A stretch of DNA of 64,000 nucleotides from Citrobacter sp. MGH106 (GCF_001037495.1 NZ_KQ089822.1:806001-870000); one strand, 5' to 3'. Shown: positions 25,060-36,355, counted from the stretch's first letter. Program-made: numbers and translations. The notes: a model not told the origin generated them from the letters alone.

Positions 25060-28000
25060 ATGATGGAAATTCTGCGTGGTTCGCCTGCACTGTCTGCATT
25101 CCGTATTAACAAACTGCTGGCGCGTTTTCAGGCGGCCAATCTTCAGGTCCACAATATTTACGCCGAGTATGTCCATTTTGCTGACCTGAATGCCCCGTTA
25201 AACGAGGATGAGCATGCGCAACTTGCACGCCTGTTGAAGTATGGTCCTGTTCTTCGCAGCCATGTCCCTGAGGGCAAACTGCTGCTGGTAACGCCTCGCC
25301 CTGGCACCATCTCCCCCTGGTCTTCTAAAGCGACTGATATTGCCCACAACTGCGGTCTGCAGCAGATTAGCCGTCTGGAACGTGGCGTCGCCTATTATGT
25401 AGAAGCCTCTACGCTGACTGCAGAAGAGTGGCAGGACGTTGCTGCCGTACTGCATGATCGCATGATGGAAACGGTATTCTCTTCGCTGGACGAAGCAGAA
25501 AAACTGTTTGTGCATCACCAGCCGGCACCGGTTTCTAGTGTCGATCTGCTGGGTCAAGGCCGCCAGGCGCTAATTGACGCTAACCTGCGCCTGGGTCTGG
25601 CGCTGGCGGACGACGAAATTGATTATCTGCAGGATGCGTTTACCAAACTGGGACGCAATCCGAACGACATCGAATTGTATATGTTTGCGCAGGCCAACTC
25701 TGAGCACTGCCGTCATAAAATTTTTAACGCCGACTGGGTTATCGACGGAAAACAACAGCCGAAGTCGCTGTTCAAGATGATTAAAAACACCTTCGAAACC
25801 ACACCGGATCACGTGCTGTCTGCTTATAAAGACAACGCGGCGGTGATGGAAGGTTCTGAAGTGGGCCGCTACTTTGCCGACCATCAAACGGGTCGCTATG
25901 ACTTCCATCAGGAGCCGGCACATATCCTGATGAAAGTAGAAACTCACAACCACCCGACGGCGATCTCGCCATGGCCGGGCGCGGCGACCGGTTCCGGTGG
26001 CGAAATTCGTGATGAAGGCGCAACCGGACGCGGCGCAAAGCCGAAAGCGGGCCTGGTTGGTTTTTCCGTCTCCAACCTGCGAATTCCTGGCTTTGAACAG
26101 CCGTGGGAAGAAGATTTCGGTAAACCAGAACGTATTGTTACCGCGCTGGATATCATGACCGATGGTCCTCTGGGGGGCGCGGCGTTTAACAATGAATTTG
26201 GTCGTCCGGCGCTGACCGGTTACTTCCGTACCTACGAAGAAAAAGTTAACAGCCACAACGGCGAAGAGCTGCGCGGTTACCACAAGCCAATCATGCTGGC
26301 CGGTGGGATCGGTAATATCCGCGCCGATCACGTACAGAAAGGTGAGATCGTCGTGGGTGCGAAACTGATCGTCCTCGGAGGCCCGGCAATGAACATCGGT
26401 CTTGGCGGCGGCGCGGCCTCTTCGATGGCTTCCGGCCAGTCCGACGCCGATCTCGATTTTGCTTCCGTGCAACGTGACAATCCGGAAATGGAACGTCGTT
26501 GCCAGGAGGTTATTGACCGTTGCTGGCAGATGGGCGATGCCAACCCGATTCTGTTTATCCACGATGTGGGGGCAGGCGGACTGTCTAATGCTATGCCTGA
26601 GCTGGTCAGCGACGGCGGGCGCGGTGGTAAGTTTGAACTGCGTGATATCCTCAGCGATGAGCCGGGCATGAGCCCGCTGGAAATCTGGTGTAACGAATCT
26701 CAGGAACGTTACGTGCTGGCGGTTGCCGCTGACCAGTTAGCGTTGTTTGACGAGCTGTGTAAGCGTGAGCGCGCACCATATGCAGTGATCGGTGAAGCCA
26801 CCGAAGAACAGCACCTTTCTATGAATGACCGTCATTTTGACAATCAGCCGATCGATCTGCCACTCGATGTATTGCTCGGTAAGACACCGAAAATGACCCG
26901 CAATGTACAGACGCTGAAAGCGAAAGGCGATGCGTTAAATCGAAGCGATATCACGATTGCAGATGCGGTCAAACGCGTGCTGCACCTGCCCGCAGTTGCA
27001 GAAAAAACTTTCCTGGTGACAATTGGCGACCGTACCGTTACCGGCATGGTTGCACGTGATCAGATGGTGGGGCCGTGGCAGATCCCGGTCGCGAACTGCG
27101 CGGTGACGACTGCCAGCCTTGACAGCTACTATGGCGAAGCGATGTCAATCGGCGAGCGCGCACCGGTTGCGCTGCTGGACTTCTCCGCTTCGGCACGCCT
27201 CGCGGTAGGTGAAGCGCTGACCAACATTGCGGCAACGCAAATAGGTGATATCAAACGTATCAAACTGTCCGCAAACTGGATGGCGGCCGCTGGTCACCCT
27301 GGCGAAGATGCCGGGTTGTACGAAGCGGTAAAAGCGGTAGGGGAAGAATTATGCCCTGCACTTGGTCTGACCATCCCGGTGGGCAAAGATTCCATGTCGA
27401 TGAAAACCCGCTGGCAAGAAGGTAACGAACAGCGTGAGATGACCTCGCCGCTGTCGCTGGTGATTACCGCTTTTGCCCGCGTGGAAGATGTGCGTCATAC
27501 CATTACACCGCAGCTCTCGACCGAAGAGAACGCGCTGCTGTTGATTGACCTGGGCCTTGGCCACAATGCACTGGGTGCGACATCACTGGCGCAGGTTTAC
27601 CGCCAGTTGGGTGACAAACCGGCTGATGTACGCGACGTCGCGCAACTGAAGGGCTTCTATGACGCCATTCAGGCGCTGGTGGCGCAGCGTAAGCTGCTGG
27701 CCTACCATGACCGTTCAGACGGCGGTCTGTTGGTGACTCTGGCTGAGATGGCATTTGCCGGTCACTGTGGTATTCAGGCTGAAATCAGCACACTTGGCGA
27801 TGACGCTCTGTCTGCTCTGTTTAATGAAGAGCTGGGTGCAGTGATTCAGGTGCGTGCGACAGATCGCGATGCAGTAGAGGCTGTTCTCGCAGCTAACGGT
27901 CTGACAGATTGTGTACATTACCTCGGACAGGCAGTCGCAGGTGATCGTTTCACTCTGACAGCCAACGGCCAGTCCGTATTCAGTGAAAGCCGCACTACGC

Positions 28001-28947
28001 TTCGTATGTGGTGGGCAGAAACCACCTGGCAGATGCAGCGTCTGCGTGACAACCCGGAATGTGCCGATCAGGAACACGATGCCAAGGCGAACGATGCGGA
28101 TCCAGGCCTTAACGTAAAACTGTCGTTTGATATCAACGAAGATGTTGCCGCGCCGTATATTGCCACCGGTGCGCGTCCAAAAGTGGCTGTGTTGCGTGAG
28201 CAAGGTGTTAACTCCCACGTTGAGATGGCCGCGGCTTTCCACCGTGCTGGCTTTGACGCCATCGACGTTCACATGAGCGATCTGCTGGGCGGACGTATCG
28301 GCCTGGGGAACTTCCAGGCGCTGGTTGCCTGTGGTGGTTTCTCTTACGGTGATGTACTGGGTGCCGGTGAAGGCTGGGCGAAATCAATACTGTTCAACAA
28401 CCGCGTGCGTGATGAGTTTGAAACCTTCTTCCATCGCCCACAGACGCTGGCGCTTGGTGTATGTAACGGCTGTCAGATGATGTCCAACCTGCGCGAATTG
28501 ATCCCGGGTAGCGAACTGTGGCCGCGCTTTGTACGTAACCACTCTGATCGTTTCGAAGCTCGCTTTAGCCTGGTGGAAGTGACGCAAAGCCCGTCTCTTC
28601 TGTTGCAGGGAATGGTCGGGTCAATGATGCCGATTGCCGTTTCTCATGGTGAAGGGCGCGTGGAAGTACGTGATGATGCACATCTGACGGGGCTGGAAAG
28701 CAAAGGTCTGGTAGCGCTGCGCTATGTTGATAACTTTGGCAAGGTGACTGAAACCTATCCAGCGAACCCGAATGGCTCGCCAAACGGGATCACTGCGGTG
28801 ACGACCGAAAATGGTCGTGTGACGATTATGATGCCGCATCCGGAACGAGTATTCCGTACTGTGAGCAACTCCTGGCACCCGGAAAACTGGGGCGAGGACA
28901 GCCCGTGGATGCGTATCTTCCGCAATGCGCGTAAGCAACTCGGCTAA
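25060..28947 (+). CDS. purL: Phosphoribosylformylglycinamidine synthase
   Basis: Large FGAR amidotransferase of purine synthesis. It makes FGAM from FGAR, glutamine and ATP. The 1295 residues comprise an N-terminal domain, duplicated AIRS-like ATP-binding halves ([34 protein letters not shown]), and a C-terminal class I glutaminase with the nucleophile Cys in [12 protein letters not shown] and a His-Glu pair near [12 protein letters not shown] 25060 ([12 protein letters not shown]) gives exactly the E. coli length; the frame is open upstream through the promoter. A PurR operator precedes it. Confidence 0.98.
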   Translation: MMEILRGSPALSAFRINKLLARFQAANLQVHNIYAEYVHFADLNAPLNEDEHAQLARLLKYGPVLRSHVPEGKLLLVTPRPGTISPWSSKATDIAHNCGLQQISRLERGVAYYVEASTLTAEEWQDVAAVLHDRMMETVFSSLDEAEKLFVHHQPAPVSSVDLLGQGRQALIDANLRLGLALADDEIDYLQDAFTKLGRNPNDIELYMFAQANSEHCRHKIFNADWVIDGKQQPKSLFKMIKNTFETTPDHVLSAYKDNAAVMEGSEVGRYFADHQTGRYDFHQEPAHILMKVETHNHPTAISPWPGAATGSGGEIRDEGATGRGAKPKAGLVGFSVSNLRIPGFEQPWEEDFGKPERIVTALDIMTDGPLGGAAFNNEFGRPALTGYFRTYEEKVNSHNGEELRGYHKPIMLAGGIGNIRADHVQKGEIVVGAKLIVLGGPAMNIGLGGGAASSMASGQSDADLDFASVQRDNPEMERRCQEVIDRCWQMGDANPILFIHDVGAGGLSNAMPELVSDGGRGGKFELRDILSDEPGMSPLEIWCNESQERYVLAVAADQLALFDELCKRERAPYAVIGEATEEQHLSMNDRHFDNQPIDLPLDVLLGKTPKMTRNVQTLKAKGDALNRSDITIADAVKRVLHLPAVAEKTFLVTIGDRTVTGMVARDQMVGPWQIPVANCAVTTASLDSYYGEAMSIGERAPVALLDFSASARLAVGEALTNIAATQIGDIKRIKLSANWMAAAGHPGEDAGLYEAVKAVGEELCPALGLTIPVGKDSMSMKTRWQEGNEQREMTSPLSLVITAFARVEDVRHTITPQLSTEENALLLIDLGLGHNALGATSLAQVYRQLGDKPADVRDVAQLKGFYDAIQALVAQRKLLAYHDRSDGGLLVTLAEMAFAGHCGIQAEISTLGDDALSALFNEELGAVIQVRATDRDAVEAVLAANGLTDCVHYLGQAVAGDRFTLTANGQSVFSESRTTLRMWWAETTWQMQRLRDNPECADQEHDAKANDADPGLNVKLSFDINEDVAAPYIATGARPKVAVLREQGVNSHVEMAAAFHRAGFDAIDVHMSDLLGGRIGLGNFQALVACGGFSYGDVLGAGEGWAKSILFNNRVRDEFETFFHRPQTLALGVCNGCQMMSNLRELIPGSELWPRFVRNHSDRFEARFSLVEVTQSPSLLLQGMVGSMMPIAVSHGEGRVEVRDDAHLTGLESKGLVALRYVDNFGKVTETYPANPNGSPNGITAVTTENGRVTIMMPHPERVFRTVSNSWHPENWGEDSPWMRIFRNARKQLG

Positions 28948-28967
28948 TCATAACGATAGACATCAAG

Positions 28968-28992
28968 CCCCTCTTCGTGAGGGGTTTTTTTT
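28968..28992 (+). terminator. Rho-independent terminator of purL
   Basis: CCCCTC (28968-28973), a five-base loop and GAGGGG (28979-28984), followed by eight T. Confidence 0.93.
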
Positions 28993-29052
28993 GTCTGGTC
29001 CAGTTGAGCGACGTAAATCCTGTTAGGGGATGAGGCGTTTACACCTCCAGGG

Positions 29053-29070
29053 TGTCGGCAAATGCCGACA
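29053..29070. promoter_or_regulatory. GlrR binding site 1 upstream of glmY
   Basis: TGTCGGCAAATGCCGACA fits the GlrR (QseF) consensus TGTC-N10-GACA exactly. It lies about 220 bp before the glmY start, as expected for a sigma-54 enhancer. Confidence 0.88.
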
Positions 29071-29084
29071 ATGGCACGACGGGG

Positions 29085-29102
29085 TGTCGCCTAAAAGAGA
29101 CA
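29085..29102. promoter_or_regulatory. GlrR binding site 2 upstream of glmY
   Basis: TGTCGCCTAAAAGAGACA, a second exact TGTC-N10-GACA site 32 bp from the first. A degenerate third copy, TGTC-N10-GAGC, lies at 28992-29009 next to the purL terminator. Confidence 0.88.
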
Positions 29103-29253
29103 GTTAATTAATTGATTTATATATTATTTATTTTTTAGTGTTATATGTGTTGCTAATTAGCGACAAAAGGTGCAAAAAACAGACGGAAAACTTTTTAGCA
29201 TATTTAAACATATTTCTTATATTTATCATTGTGTTAATAAAATGTTTTGATTG

Positions 29254-29270
29254 TTGGCACAGTTGCTGCA
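29254..29270 (+). promoter_or_regulatory. Sigma-54 promoter of glmY
   Basis: TTGGCAC followed by a GC 12 bases after the GG gives the -24/-12 arrangement of RpoN promoters. The spacing predicts a start at 29281-29282, exactly where the glmY sequence begins. A sigma-70 promoter may overlap, as in E. coli (CATAAT near 29269). Confidence 0.85.
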
Positions 29271-29281
29271 TAATAATAACC

Positions 29282-29466
29282 AGTGGCTCATTCACCCTCT
29301 TATGTCAGCCCCTTCGGGACGTGCTACATAAACTTCGAATGACGCACAACAAGGTGCCTGCCGTCCAACTTCTGATATTAGCGTTGCTCATATCAATCTC
29401 CGGGCGAAACGTCGAGTTAGGCACCGCCTTATTCCACAACAAAGCCGGGTTAATCCCGGCTTTGTT
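29282..29466 (+). ncRNA. glmY: Small RNA GlmY
   Basis: sRNA that titrates the adaptor RapZ and so protects GlmZ, which then activates glmS translation (glucosamine-6-phosphate synthesis). The sequence starts AGTGGCTCATTCACC and is nearly identical to E. coli GlmY. It ends with a strong terminator stem (AACAAAGCCGGG/CCCGGCTTTGTT). Its position between purL and glrK, with a sigma-54 promoter and two GlrR boxes, confirms it. The downstream two-component genes encode its own activator. Confidence 0.95.
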
Positions 29467-29523
29467 GTATCTGGCGTTTCCCTCAGTTAGCATCTTCTTA
29501 TTCGTGTCCGTTGAGGTAACGCC

Positions 29524-30954
29524 TTGAAGCGCTGGTCTGTTTTCCCCCGTTCTTTACGCCAGTTGGTGACGTTGGCTTTTTTGCTGATCCTGCTGCCTTT
29601 GTTAGTGCTGGCCTGGCAGGCATGGCAGAGTCTGAACGTGCTTAGCGCCCAGGCTGCGTTAACGAACCGAACGACGTTGATTGATGCCCGACGAAGCGAG
29701 GCGATGACCAATGCGGCACTGGAGATGGAACGCAGCTATCGGCAATACTGCGTGCTTGATGATCCGACCCTGGCGAAGGTCTATCAAAGTCAGCGCAAAC
29801 GCTACAGCGATATGCTGGATGCGCATGCGGGCGTTTTACCGGATGACAAACTCTATCAGGCGTTGCGCCAGGATTTAAACGACCTCGCACAGCTACAGTG
29901 TAAAAATAGCGGCCCTGATAGCGTGGCGGCGGCACGACTTGAAGCTTTTGCCAGCGCCAATACGGAGATGGTTCAGGCAACGCGTACGGTGGTTTTCTCT
30001 CGTGGGCAACAATTACAACAAGATATAGCGGAGCGTGGGCAGTTCTTTGGCTGGCAGGCACTGGTGCTGTTTCTCGTCAGCCTGGCGATGGTGTTGCTGT
30101 TCACGCGGATGATTATCGGACCAGTTAAAGGTATAGAACGGATGATCAACCGCCTGGGGGAAGGGCGCTCGCTGGGTGATAGCGTACTGTTCACCGGCCC
30201 TCGGGAACTGCGCTCGGTTGGTCAGCGAATTATCTGGCTGAGCGAGCGCCTTTCATGGCTGGAGTCTCAGCGGCATCAGTTTTTACGCCACCTTTCACAC
30301 GAGCTGAAAACACCGCTGGCAAGCATGCGTGAGGGAACAGAACTGCTGGCAGATCAGGTAGTTGGTCCTCTGACGGCGGAGCAGAAAGAGGTTGTCGGTA
30401 TTCTGGATGACAGCAGCCGCAATCTGCAGAAACTGATTGAGCAGTTGCTGGATTACAACCGGAAACTGGCTGATGAGGTGATTGAGCTTAAGAACGTTGA
30501 GATAGCGCCGCTGGTGGATGGCGTTGTTTCTGCACATAGCCTGCCCGCTCGCTCAAAAATGATACATACTGATGTTGCGCTGGCTGCGAGTTCCTGTCTG
30601 GCAGAGCCTGGGCTGTTAATGAGCGTGCTGGACAATCTTTATTCCAATGCGGTGCACTATGGGGCTGAATCCGGTACCATTTGTATCCGCAGCAGTTTGC
30701 ATGGCTCTACGGTATATATAGATATAGTGAATACCGGCACACCGATTCCAGAAGCAGAAAAGACCATGATCTTCGAGCCTTTTTTCCAGGGGAGTCATCA
30801 GCGGAAAGGGGCGGTAAAAGGAAGCGGGTTGGGGCTTAGTATCGCCAGAGATTGCATCCGCCGTATGCGGGGAAAACTGTATCTGGTCGATGATAATGCG
30901 CAAGGTGTTTGCTTTCGCATAGAACTGCCGCTATCTGCAACGAAAAAACACTAA
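29524..30954 (+). CDS. glrK: Sensor histidine kinase GlrK (QseE)
   Basis: Inner-membrane kinase that phosphorylates GlrR and so controls glmY; also described as QseE, responding to envelope and host signals. The 476 residues contain membrane segments at ~12-32 and ~176-195 around a periplasmic domain, a HAMP linker, the phospho-accepting His259 in HLSHELKTP, and an ATPase domain with LDNLYSNAVHYG (N box) and GSGLGLSIARD (G box). The start is TTG 29524, with TTGAGG upstream, giving MKRW as in E. coli. Confidence 0.95.
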   Translation: MKRWSVFPRSLRQLVTLAFLLILLPLLVLAWQAWQSLNVLSAQAALTNRTTLIDARRSEAMTNAALEMERSYRQYCVLDDPTLAKVYQSQRKRYSDMLDAHAGVLPDDKLYQALRQDLNDLAQLQCKNSGPDSVAAARLEAFASANTEMVQATRTVVFSRGQQLQQDIAERGQFFGWQALVLFLVSLAMVLLFTRMIIGPVKGIERMINRLGEGRSLGDSVLFTGPRELRSVGQRIIWLSERLSWLESQRHQFLRHLSHELKTPLASMREGTELLADQVVGPLTAEQKEVVGILDDSSRNLQKLIEQLLDYNRKLADEVIELKNVEIAPLVDGVVSAHSLPARSKMIHTDVALAASSCLAEPGLLMSVLDNLYSNAVHYGAESGTICIRSSLHGSTVYIDIVNTGTPIPEAEKTMIFEPFFQGSHQRKGAVKGSGLGLSIARDCIRRMRGKLYLVDDNAQGVCFRIELPLSATKKH

Positions 30955-30976
30955 AATCAACCTAAGTCTGGTGAGT

Positions 30977-31720
30977 ATGCCACACGTTGTTGTCCGAATG
31001 CTTAAACGACATTTTTTCCGCCGCGCCTTATGGGTGAGCCTGCCGTGCCTGGCGCTGGTAGGGTGTGTACCGAATGCGGTGAATCATATTATCGGTGATC
31101 CTTCGCAGGAGAAAATTCCTCCTCATCAATTGGCCGATTACCTTTCAACAGAATGTGCGGATATCTGGTCACTACAGGGTCAGTCCACAGAATCTAATCC
31201 GCTGTATTGGCTGCGGGCAATGGATTGTGCCGATCGCATGATGGCGGTTCAGGCGCGCAGTGAAGCCAGTGCCCTGCTGGCGGATACCTGGCAGGGCGCT
31301 TTCAAACGTGGGATCCTGCTAGGCAGTGCCAATATTACCCCACCAGAACGGCGGGACGCGATTACGCGCCTTGATGCGTTAAGCCCGCAAATCCCCGCTC
31401 AGGTACGACCGCTTTATCAGGTCTGGCGCAGCAGCCAAACGCTGCAGTTACAGCTTGCAGAAGAACGCATGCGCTATAGCAAACTCCAGCAGGCATCAGA
31501 CAGCGATCTTGATACGCTGCGTTTACAACAACAGCATTTGCAAGCCCAGCTCGATCTGACTACCCGCAAACTGGAGAATCTGACGGATATTGAACGCCAG
31601 CTTTCTACCCGCAAACCTGCCGGTAACTACAGTCCCGATACGCAGCATGGGAGTGATAAACTCACCACACCTGACAACGGGGATGGTGCGGTGTCGTCAT
31701 CTGATGAGGTAACGCCATGA
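30977..31720 (+). CDS. qseG: Outer-membrane lipoprotein QseG
   Basis: Lipoprotein encoded between kinase and regulator. E. coli QseG acts with QseE and is needed for full signalling and effector translocation in EHEC. The signal peptide ends in the lipobox LVGC, with the lipidated Cys near residue 30. The mature protein contains a probable coiled coil (LQLAEERMRYSKLQQASDSD, ~residues 155-215) and a Ser/Asp-rich tail. ATG 30977 gives 247 residues; ATG 30998 would match the shorter E. coli N-terminus. It overlaps glrR by four bases. Confidence 0.9.
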   Translation: MPHVVVRMLKRHFFRRALWVSLPCLALVGCVPNAVNHIIGDPSQEKIPPHQLADYLSTECADIWSLQGQSTESNPLYWLRAMDCADRMMAVQARSEASALLADTWQGAFKRGILLGSANITPPERRDAITRLDALSPQIPAQVRPLYQVWRSSQTLQLQLAEERMRYSKLQQASDSDLDTLRLQQQHLQAQLDLTTRKLENLTDIERQLSTRKPAGNYSPDTQHGSDKLTTPDNGDGAVSSSDEVTP

Positions 31721-33054
31721 TAAGCCGTAAACCCGCGCATTTACTGCTTGTAGATGACGATCCTGGGTTGTTGAAATTGCTCGGAATGCGACTGACCAGC
31801 GAAGGTTACAGTGTCGTAACGGCGGAAAGCGGGCTGGAAGGACTGCGGATCCTGAACCGTGAAAAGGTGGATCTGGTTATTAGCGATCTGCGCATGGATG
31901 AAATGGACGGTATGCAACTGTTTACTGAGATCCAGAAAGTCCAGCCTGGGATGCCGGTTATTATTCTTACGGCTCATGGTTCTATTCCTGATGCTGTTGC
32001 CGCTACTCAGCAGGGTGTTTTCAGTTTTCTCACTAAGCCGGTCGATAAAGACGCGTTATACAATGCCATTGACGGGGCGCTGGAACAGTCTGCGCCCGCC
32101 ACTGATGACCGCTGGCGTGAATCAATCGTTACCCGCAGTCCTCTGATGTTGCGTTTGTTGGAGCAGGCACGGATGGTGGCGCAATCAGACGTCAGCGTAC
32201 TGATCAACGGTCAAAGCGGTACCGGGAAAGAGGTTTTCGCTCAGGCTATTCACAACGCCAGCCCGCGAAGCCACAAACCTTTCATTGCGATTAACTGCGG
32301 CGCGTTGCCGGAACAACTGCTCGAGTCTGAACTGTTTGGTCATGCGCGCGGCGCCTTTACCGGCGCGGTGAGCAACCGTGAAGGGTTATTTCAGGCCGCT
32401 GAAGGCGGGACGCTGTTTCTCGATGAGATAGGTGACATGCCCGCGCCATTACAGGTCAAATTATTGCGTGTGTTGCAGGAGCGTAAAGTCCGCCCCCTTG
32501 GCAGCAATCGTGATATCGACATTGATGTGCGGATCGTTTCTGCGACGCACCGTGATCTGCCCAAAGCGATGGCGCGGGGTGAGTTTCGCGAAGATTTATT
32601 CTATCGCCTCAATGTCGTGAGTTTGAAGATCCCGACGCTGGCCGAGCGTACTGAAGACATCCCACTACTGGCCAACCATCTGCTACGCCAGTCTGCTGAG
32701 CGGCACAAACCGTTCGTGCGTGCATTTTCGACTGACGCGATGAAACGTTTAATGACAGCCAGTTGGCCAGGAAACGTGCGTCAGTTGGTCAACGTGATTG
32801 AACAGTGTGTGGCGCTAACTTCTTCACCGGTAATCAGCGATGCGCTGGTGGAGCAGGCGCTGGAAGGCGAAAATACTGCGCTGCCAACCTTTGTCGAAGC
32901 GCGTAACCAGTTTGAACTCAACTACTTGCGTAAGTTGTTGCAAATTACCAAAGGCAACGTTACTCATGCGGCGAGAATGGCGGGGCGCAACCGGACGGAG
33001 TTCTATAAGTTGCTCTCTCGACACGAACTGGATGCGAACGATTTCAAAGAATAA
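31717..33054 (+). CDS. glrR: Sigma-54-dependent response regulator GlrR (QseF)
   Basis: Activates the sigma-54 promoter of glmY after phosphorylation by GlrK. The receiver domain (~1-125) has the phospho-acceptor Asp57 in VISDLRMDEMDG. The AAA+ domain (~140-370) shows Walker A GQSGTGKE and the sigma-54-contact loop GAFTGA. A C-terminal Fis-type HTH (~400-445) includes GNVTHAARMAGRNRTEFY. It is the third gene of the glrK-qseG-glrR operon, with a four-base overlap. Confidence 0.96.
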   Translation: MISRKPAHLLLVDDDPGLLKLLGMRLTSEGYSVVTAESGLEGLRILNREKVDLVISDLRMDEMDGMQLFTEIQKVQPGMPVIILTAHGSIPDAVAATQQGVFSFLTKPVDKDALYNAIDGALEQSAPATDDRWRESIVTRSPLMLRLLEQARMVAQSDVSVLINGQSGTGKEVFAQAIHNASPRSHKPFIAINCGALPEQLLESELFGHARGAFTGAVSNREGLFQAAEGGTLFLDEIGDMPAPLQVKLLRVLQERKVRPLGSNRDIDIDVRIVSATHRDLPKAMARGEFREDLFYRLNVVSLKIPTLAERTEDIPLLANHLLRQSAERHKPFVRAFSTDAMKRLMTASWPGNVRQLVNVIEQCVALTSSPVISDALVEQALEGENTALPTFVEARNQFELNYLRKLLQITKGNVTHAARMAGRNRTEFYKLLSRHELDANDFKE

Positions 33055-33065
33055 TTTTACACTGC

Positions 33066-33099
33066 ATCATTCAAGCTGCTGCCAGGCATCATGAATGAT
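33066..33099 (+). other. Hairpin between glrR and glnB
   Basis: ATCATTCA (33066-33073) pairs with TGAATGAT (33092-33099). Only a short TTTT follows, so it may be a weak terminator or processing site before glnB. Confidence 0.45.
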
Positions 33100-33124
33100 T
33101 TTGTGTAATCGTTTAATGTGTTAG

Positions 33125-33505
<381 letters not shown>

Positions 33506-33519
33506 GTCGGGTCTGCTTA

Positions 33520-33553
33520 GCAGGCCTGACAGGCGTAGCGCCATCAGGCCTGC
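33520..33553. repeat. REP-like palindrome between glnB and hmp
   Basis: GCAGGCCTGA (33520-33529) and TCAGGCCTGC (33544-33553) are perfect inverse complements, with an inner GGCG-TAG-CGCC stem. The minus strand reads GCCTGATGGCGCTACGCCTG, the layout of enterobacterial REP elements. It lies between convergent genes, where REPs are common. Confidence 0.8.
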
Positions 33554-33564
33554 TTTATAACGAA

Positions 33565-34755
33565 TTACAGCACTTTATGTGGACCGAAACATTCGTAGTG
33601 AATGTTTTCGTTCTTCACGCCCAGACCGACCAGTTGCTTCGCGGCAAACTGCATAAAGCCAACCGGACCGCACAGATAAAACTGCATTGACGGGTCGCTG
33701 ATTGCACCTTCCATCTTGTTTAAATCCATCAGTCCTTCGCTGTCATATCCACCTTTTTCGCGATCCGCTTCGTTCGGCTCACGATACCAGGTATGTGCGG
33801 TAAAACGCGGCAGCGTTTTACCCAGTTCACTTACTTCATCGGCAAAAGCATGCACATCGCCGTTTTCTGCCGCGTGGAACCAGTTAACCTGTGCGGTGTG
33901 CCCGGATTTTGCCAGCGTATCCAGCATGGCCAGCATCGGCGTCTGACCAACACCCGCAGAAATCAGAGATACTGGCGTATCGGTTGCCACATCCATGAAA
34001 AAATCGCCCGCTGGTGCGGCTAAATGAACGATGTCACCGATATTCGCGTGGTTATGCAACCAGGTAGAAACCTGGCCGCCGTTTTCGCGTTTAACGGCAA
34101 TACGATAGCCTTTACCATCCGGTTTGCGGGTCAGAGAGTACTGACGAATTTCCTGATGCGGGAAACCTTCCGGCTTCAGCCAGACGCCCAGATATTGCCC
34201 CGGATGGTATTCTGCCACCGCACCGCCATCGACCGGCTCAAACTCAAAGCTGGTGATCAACGCGCTACGCGGGGTTTTTGCCACGATACGGAACGGACGA
34301 GTACCTTCCCAGCCACCATTTTTGTTGGCGTTTTCACTGTAAATCTGTGCTTCGCGGTTGATGAAGACGTTAGCCAGCACGCCATACGCTTTTCCCCAGG
34401 CATCCAGCACTTCCTGACCTGGACTGAACATTTCGTCCAGCGTTGCCAGCAGGTGACCGCCCACGATGTTGTACTGCTCGGGCTTAATCTGGAAGCTGGT
34501 ATGCTTCTGGGCTATTTTCTCAACCGCAGGCAGCAACGCCGCCAGGTTTTCGATATTGCTGGCGTAAGCGGCGATGGCGTTAAATAACGCTTCACGTTGA
34601 TCGCCATTACGCTGGTTACTCATGTTGAAAATTTCTTTGAGTTCGGGGTTATGCGTAAACATGCGATCGTAGAAATGGGCGGTCAGCTTCGGGCCTGTCT
34701 CAACCAGCAGGGGAATGGTGGCTTTCACTGTAGCGATGGTTTGTGCGTCAAGCAT
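33565..34755 (-). CDS. hmp: Flavohemoglobin, nitric oxide dioxygenase
   Basis: Detoxifies NO to nitrate with O2 and NAD(P)H. The globin domain (~1-140) has the proximal His in [20 protein letters not shown]. The FAD-binding domain (~150-260) contains RQYSL, and the NAD-binding domain (~265-396) contains [17 protein letters not shown] and [11 protein letters not shown]. The 396-residue length matches E. coli. It is divergent from glyA. A palindrome like the NsrR site lies just upstream. Confidence 0.98.
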   Translation of the reverse strand: MLDAQTIATVKATIPLLVETGPKLTAHFYDRMFTHNPELKEIFNMSNQRNGDQREALFNAIAAYASNIENLAALLPAVEKIAQKHTSFQIKPEQYNIVGGHLLATLDEMFSPGQEVLDAWGKAYGVLANVFINREAQIYSENANKNGGWEGTRPFRIVAKTPRSALITSFEFEPVDGGAVAEYHPGQYLGVWLKPEGFPHQEIRQYSLTRKPDGKGYRIAVKRENGGQVSTWLHNHANIGDIVHLAAPAGDFFMDVATDTPVSLISAGVGQTPMLAMLDTLAKSGHTAQVNWFHAAENGDVHAFADEVSELGKTLPRFTAHTWYREPNEADREKGGYDSEGLMDLNKMEGAISDPSMQFYLCGPVGFMQFAAKQLVGLGVKNENIHYECFGPHKVL

Positions 34756-34780
34756 ACTGTCTTCCTTTATCTGAGACTTT

Positions 34781-34804
34781 AATGATGTATGTCAAATACA
34801 TCTT
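34781..34804 (-). promoter_or_regulatory. NsrR-type operator of hmp
   Basis: On the minus strand the arms read AAGATGTATTT and ACATACATCATT around a central G. This is close to the NsrR dyad (AAGATGYATTT-N-AAATRCATCTT). Its place 26-49 bp before the hmp start fits NO-relieved repression. Confidence 0.8.
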
Positions 34805-34948
34805 ATAAAAAATACCCCTGCATTGTAAATGGTTCTTTGTAACTTTGCGTTGTAATGGTTACAACGTGAAAAATCTGCATCACAAACCTGAAAAGAAATC
34901 CGTTGAAATTAAGCAGACCTTTGTTCTCCAAAGCCTTGCGTGCTCTGA

Positions 34949-34964
34949 AGGTAATCGTTTGCGT
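34949..34964. promoter_or_regulatory. PurR operator of glyA
   Basis: AGGTAATCGTTTGCGT: the right half matches the PurR box fully and the left half only in part, as in the described E. coli glyA operator. It lies upstream of the glyA promoter. Confidence 0.78.
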
Positions 34965-35005
34965 AAAATCCTTTGTCAAGACCTGTTATCGAAGAATGAT
35001 TCGGT

Positions 35006-35011
35006 TATACT
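35006..35011 (+). promoter_or_regulatory. -10 box of the glyA promoter
   Basis: TATACT with CTGTTA (34983-34988) 17 bp upstream as a weak -35. A leader of about 65 bp follows. I did not find a clear MetR box. Confidence 0.6.
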
Positions 35012-35081
35012 GTTGGCCGAAGTCCAACGGGACTGCCTTTTTAGGCCGAAATTCTATTGTTAGCTGAGTCAGGAGATGCGG

Positions 35082-36335
35082 ATGTTAAAGCGTGAAATGA
35101 ACATTGCCGATTATGATGCCGAACTGTGGCAGGCTATGGAGCAGGAAAAAGTACGTCAGGAAGAGCACATCGAACTGATCGCCTCCGAAAACTACACCAG
35201 CCCGCGCGTGATGCAGGCGCAGGGGTCTCAGCTGACCAACAAATACGCTGAAGGTTATCCGGGCAAGCGTTACTACGGTGGTTGTGAATACGTTGATATC
35301 GTTGAGCAACTGGCGATTGATCGCGCCAAAGAGCTGTTTGGCGCAGACTACGCTAACGTCCAGCCGCACTCCGGTTCTCAGGCTAACTTCGCTGTCTACA
35401 CTGCTCTGCTGCAACCGGGCGATACCGTTCTGGGTATGAACCTGGCGCAAGGCGGTCACCTGACTCACGGTTCCCCGGTAAACTTCTCAGGTAAACTGTA
35501 CAACATCGTCCCTTACGGCATCGATGAGTCCGGTAAAATTGACTACGAAGACATGGCGAAGCAGGCTCAGGAGCACAAACCGAAGATGATTATCGGTGGC
35601 TTCTCTGCTTACTCCGGAGTTGTTGATTGGGCAAAAATGCGTGAAATCGCCGACAGCATTGGCGCATACCTGTTTGTCGACATGGCGCACGTTGCCGGTC
35701 TGATTGCCGCAGGCGTGTACCCGAACCCGGTTCCGCATGCTCATGTTGTTACCACCACTACCCACAAAACCCTGGCGGGTCCGCGCGGCGGCCTGATCCT
35801 GGCAAAAGACGGTAGCGAAGAGCTGTACAAAAAACTGAACTCTGCTGTATTCCCTAGCGCGCAGGGCGGCCCACTGATGCACGTTATCGCGGCGAAAGCG
35901 GTGGCACTGAAAGAAGCGATGGAGCCAGAGTTCAAAGTCTACCAGCAGCAGGTTGCGAAAAATGCTAAAGCGATGGTGGAAGTATTCCTGAACCGTGGTT
36001 ACAAAGTGGTTTCTGGCGGTACTGAGAACCACCTGTTCCTGCTGGATCTGGTTGATAAAAACCTGACCGGTAAAGAAGCTGACGCTGCGCTGGGCCGTGC
36101 TAACATCACCGTTAACAAAAACAGCGTACCGAACGATCCGAAGAGCCCGTTCGTCACTTCCGGTATTCGTATCGGTTCCCCGGCTGTGACCCGTCGTGGT
36201 TTCAAAGAAGCCGAAGTGAAAGAGCTGGCTGGCTGGATGTGCGATGTTCTGGACAACATCAATGATGAAGCTGTAATCGAGCGCGTCAAAGCGAAAGTCC
36301 TGGATATCTGCGCACGCTTCCCGGTTTACGCATAA
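35082..36335 (+). CDS. glyA: Serine hydroxymethyltransferase
   Basis: PLP enzyme that interconverts serine and glycine and makes 5,10-methylene-tetrahydrofolate. The active-site segment [17 protein letters not shown] carries the PLP-binding Lys, and [15 protein letters not shown] and SAYSG are family blocks. ATG 35082 ([12 protein letters not shown]) gives 417 residues as in E. coli; an in-frame ATG two codons earlier is possible. Confidence 0.98.
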   Translation: MLKREMNIADYDAELWQAMEQEKVRQEEHIELIASENYTSPRVMQAQGSQLTNKYAEGYPGKRYYGGCEYVDIVEQLAIDRAKELFGADYANVQPHSGSQANFAVYTALLQPGDTVLGMNLAQGGHLTHGSPVNFSGKLYNIVPYGIDESGKIDYEDMAKQAQEHKPKMIIGGFSAYSGVVDWAKMREIADSIGAYLFVDMAHVAGLIAAGVYPNPVPHAHVVTTTTHKTLAGPRGGLILAKDGSEELYKKLNSAVFPSAQGGPLMHVIAAKAVALKEAMEPEFKVYQQQVAKNAKAMVEVFLNRGYKVVSGGTENHLFLLDLVDKNLTGKEADAALGRANITVNKNSVPNDPKSPFVTSGIRIGSPAVTRRGFKEAEVKELAGWMCDVLDNINDEAVIERVKAKVLDICARFPVYA

Positions 36336-36355
36336 TTCCTGCGTTACAGAATGAC

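Noticed and set aside
25570-26562. Long open frame on the minus strand opposite purL
   Set aside because: It is a mirror of the high-GC codon pattern of purL, has no recognisable domain, and lies fully inside a certain gene.
29138-29527. 129-codon frame between purL and glrK
   Set aside because: It covers the sigma-54 promoter and the whole glmY sRNA, whose sequence conservation is at RNA level; the peptide has no features.
33520-33553. CRISPR-like or terminator interpretation of the palindrome after glnB
   Set aside because: It is a single copy with REP-type layout, with no spacer array and no T-run.
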